7,508 nt of DNA, taken from positions 1 through 7,508 of the forward strand of contig JAGVEK010000504.1 in assembly GCA_020058315.1 (NCBI GenBank), in the 5' to 3' direction. Below, one piece after another: positions 7,247-7,508 of the stretch (position 1 is the first letter of the stretch; every line of letters begins with the position of its first letter). The notes under the pieces are model-generated. The model ran no database searches. It was not told where the DNA came from and saw only the letters and a program-made list of their open reading frames with translations. This DNA comes from Candidatus Zixiibacteriota bacterium (lineage in GTDB: Bacteria > Zixibacteria > MSB-5A5 > WJJR01). A program made the translations under genes and the position numbers.

Positions 7247-7256
7247 AGGGTGGGGG
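7247..7256 (+). promoter_or_regulatory. Ribosome binding site for the zinc-finger gene
   Basis: AGGGTGGGGG is a purine-rich run; its AGGG part ends 8 bases before ATG 7259. It supports that start over the TTG-initiated shadow frame that begins at 7234. Confidence 0.6.
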
Positions 7257-7258
7257 CC

Positions 7259-7508
7259 ATGAATACACGACAGGATTGTCCGACGGGCGCCGATTGGGAC
7301 CGGTATGTCTTGGACCAGTCAATGCAAGGCCGTGCCGCCATGGAGCGGCATTTGCAGGAGTGCGCTTACTGCGCATTCGTGGTGGAAGAATCAAAGCGGA
7401 TTTGGGAGGATGTGCTGGCTGGGATTAGTACAGAACACACCACCCGGCAGGGCGCGGCAGGCATCATCTTGCTTGAGGCCGTGGGAGACTGGATACCGCT
7501 CCCTCAAA
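7259..7508 (+). CDS. Putative zinc-finger (anti-sigma ZAS/zf-HC2-like) protein, 3' partial
   Basis: Eighty-three residues are visible and the frame runs off the window without a stop. The N-terminus holds C7, then H31-LQE-C35-AY-C38 (HLQECAYC), i.e. Cys-x23-His-x3-Cys-x2-Cys. This closely follows the zinc site of ZAS-type anti-sigma factors such as RsrA and of zf-HC2 proteins. In that family the domain binds a cognate ECF sigma factor and is often followed by a membrane segment and a sensor. Residues after the motif (ESKRIWEDVLAGI) are helical; no membrane segment has appeared by the window end, so soluble and membrane-anchored forms remain possible. The start at ATG 7259 is backed by a G-rich ribosome binding site. 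The gene follows the unrecognised 350-residue gene by 60 bases and is probably co-transcribed with it. The zinc motif is visible; the anti-sigma role is inferred. Confidence 0.75.
   Translation, partial: MNTRQDCPTGADWDRYVLDQSMQGRAAMERHLQECAYCAFVVEESKRIWEDVLAGISTEHTTRQGAAGIILLEAVGDWIPLPQ

Noticed and set aside
7234..7428. 64-codon + strand frame near the window end
   Set aside because: It starts at TTG, is Gly/Arg-rich without motifs, and overlaps the zinc-finger frame from ATG 7259, which has a ribosome binding site and a complete Cys/His motif.
1..7508. CRISPR arrays, tRNA or rRNA genes, transposase genes
   Set aside because: No regularly spaced direct repeats, no tRNA-like cloverleaf or rRNA segments and no transposase motifs were seen on either strand.

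Overview
The window suggests a Gram-negative bacterium, probably of the Fibrobacteres-Chlorobi-Bacteroidetes (FCB) superphylum or an allied candidate phylum such as Zixibacteria. The reasons are a large secreted protein ending in a type IX secretion (T9SS)-like C-terminal domain, a PorV/PorQ-type outer-membrane barrel right after it, and fairly GC-rich coding DNA. The phylum is an inference from gene families; no rRNA or tRNA is present. All genes lie on the + strand and are tightly packed.

Region 1 (1-2619) holds the 3' part of a large exported protein, whose 5' end is outside the window, followed 57 bases later by a PorV/PorQ-like (UPF0164-type) beta-barrel protein. Together they look like a cargo protein and a shuttle or porin of a T9SS-like export route.

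Region 2 (2738-5969) is a three-gene signalling operon. It encodes a periplasmic binding protein of the ABC_sub_bind/TrpX type with no permease or ATPase beside it, then a membrane histidine kinase, then a stand-alone receiver protein. The genes overlap by 1 and 4 bases if the upstream starts are used. The kinase carries a CxxCH c-type heme motif (C148, C151, H152) in its extracytoplasmic sensor, which points to a redox or gas sensor. The receiver has Asn where the family's conserved Thr/Ser switch residue normally sits. This module is the most interesting part of the window.

Region 3 (5970-6145) is non-coding. It carries two abutting hairpins at 6087-6123, the first preceded by GTAG as in REP elements and followed by a T-rich run. 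It may be a terminator, a REP-type repeat or both.

Region 4 (6146-7508) has a 350-residue, mostly helical protein that I do not recognise. Sixty bases downstream is the start of a small protein with a Cys...His-x3-Cys-x2-Cys zinc-binding motif of the anti-sigma (ZAS/zf-HC2) type, cut off by the window end. The pairing resembles a sigma/anti-sigma arrangement, but no sigma factor signature was seen in the upstream protein.
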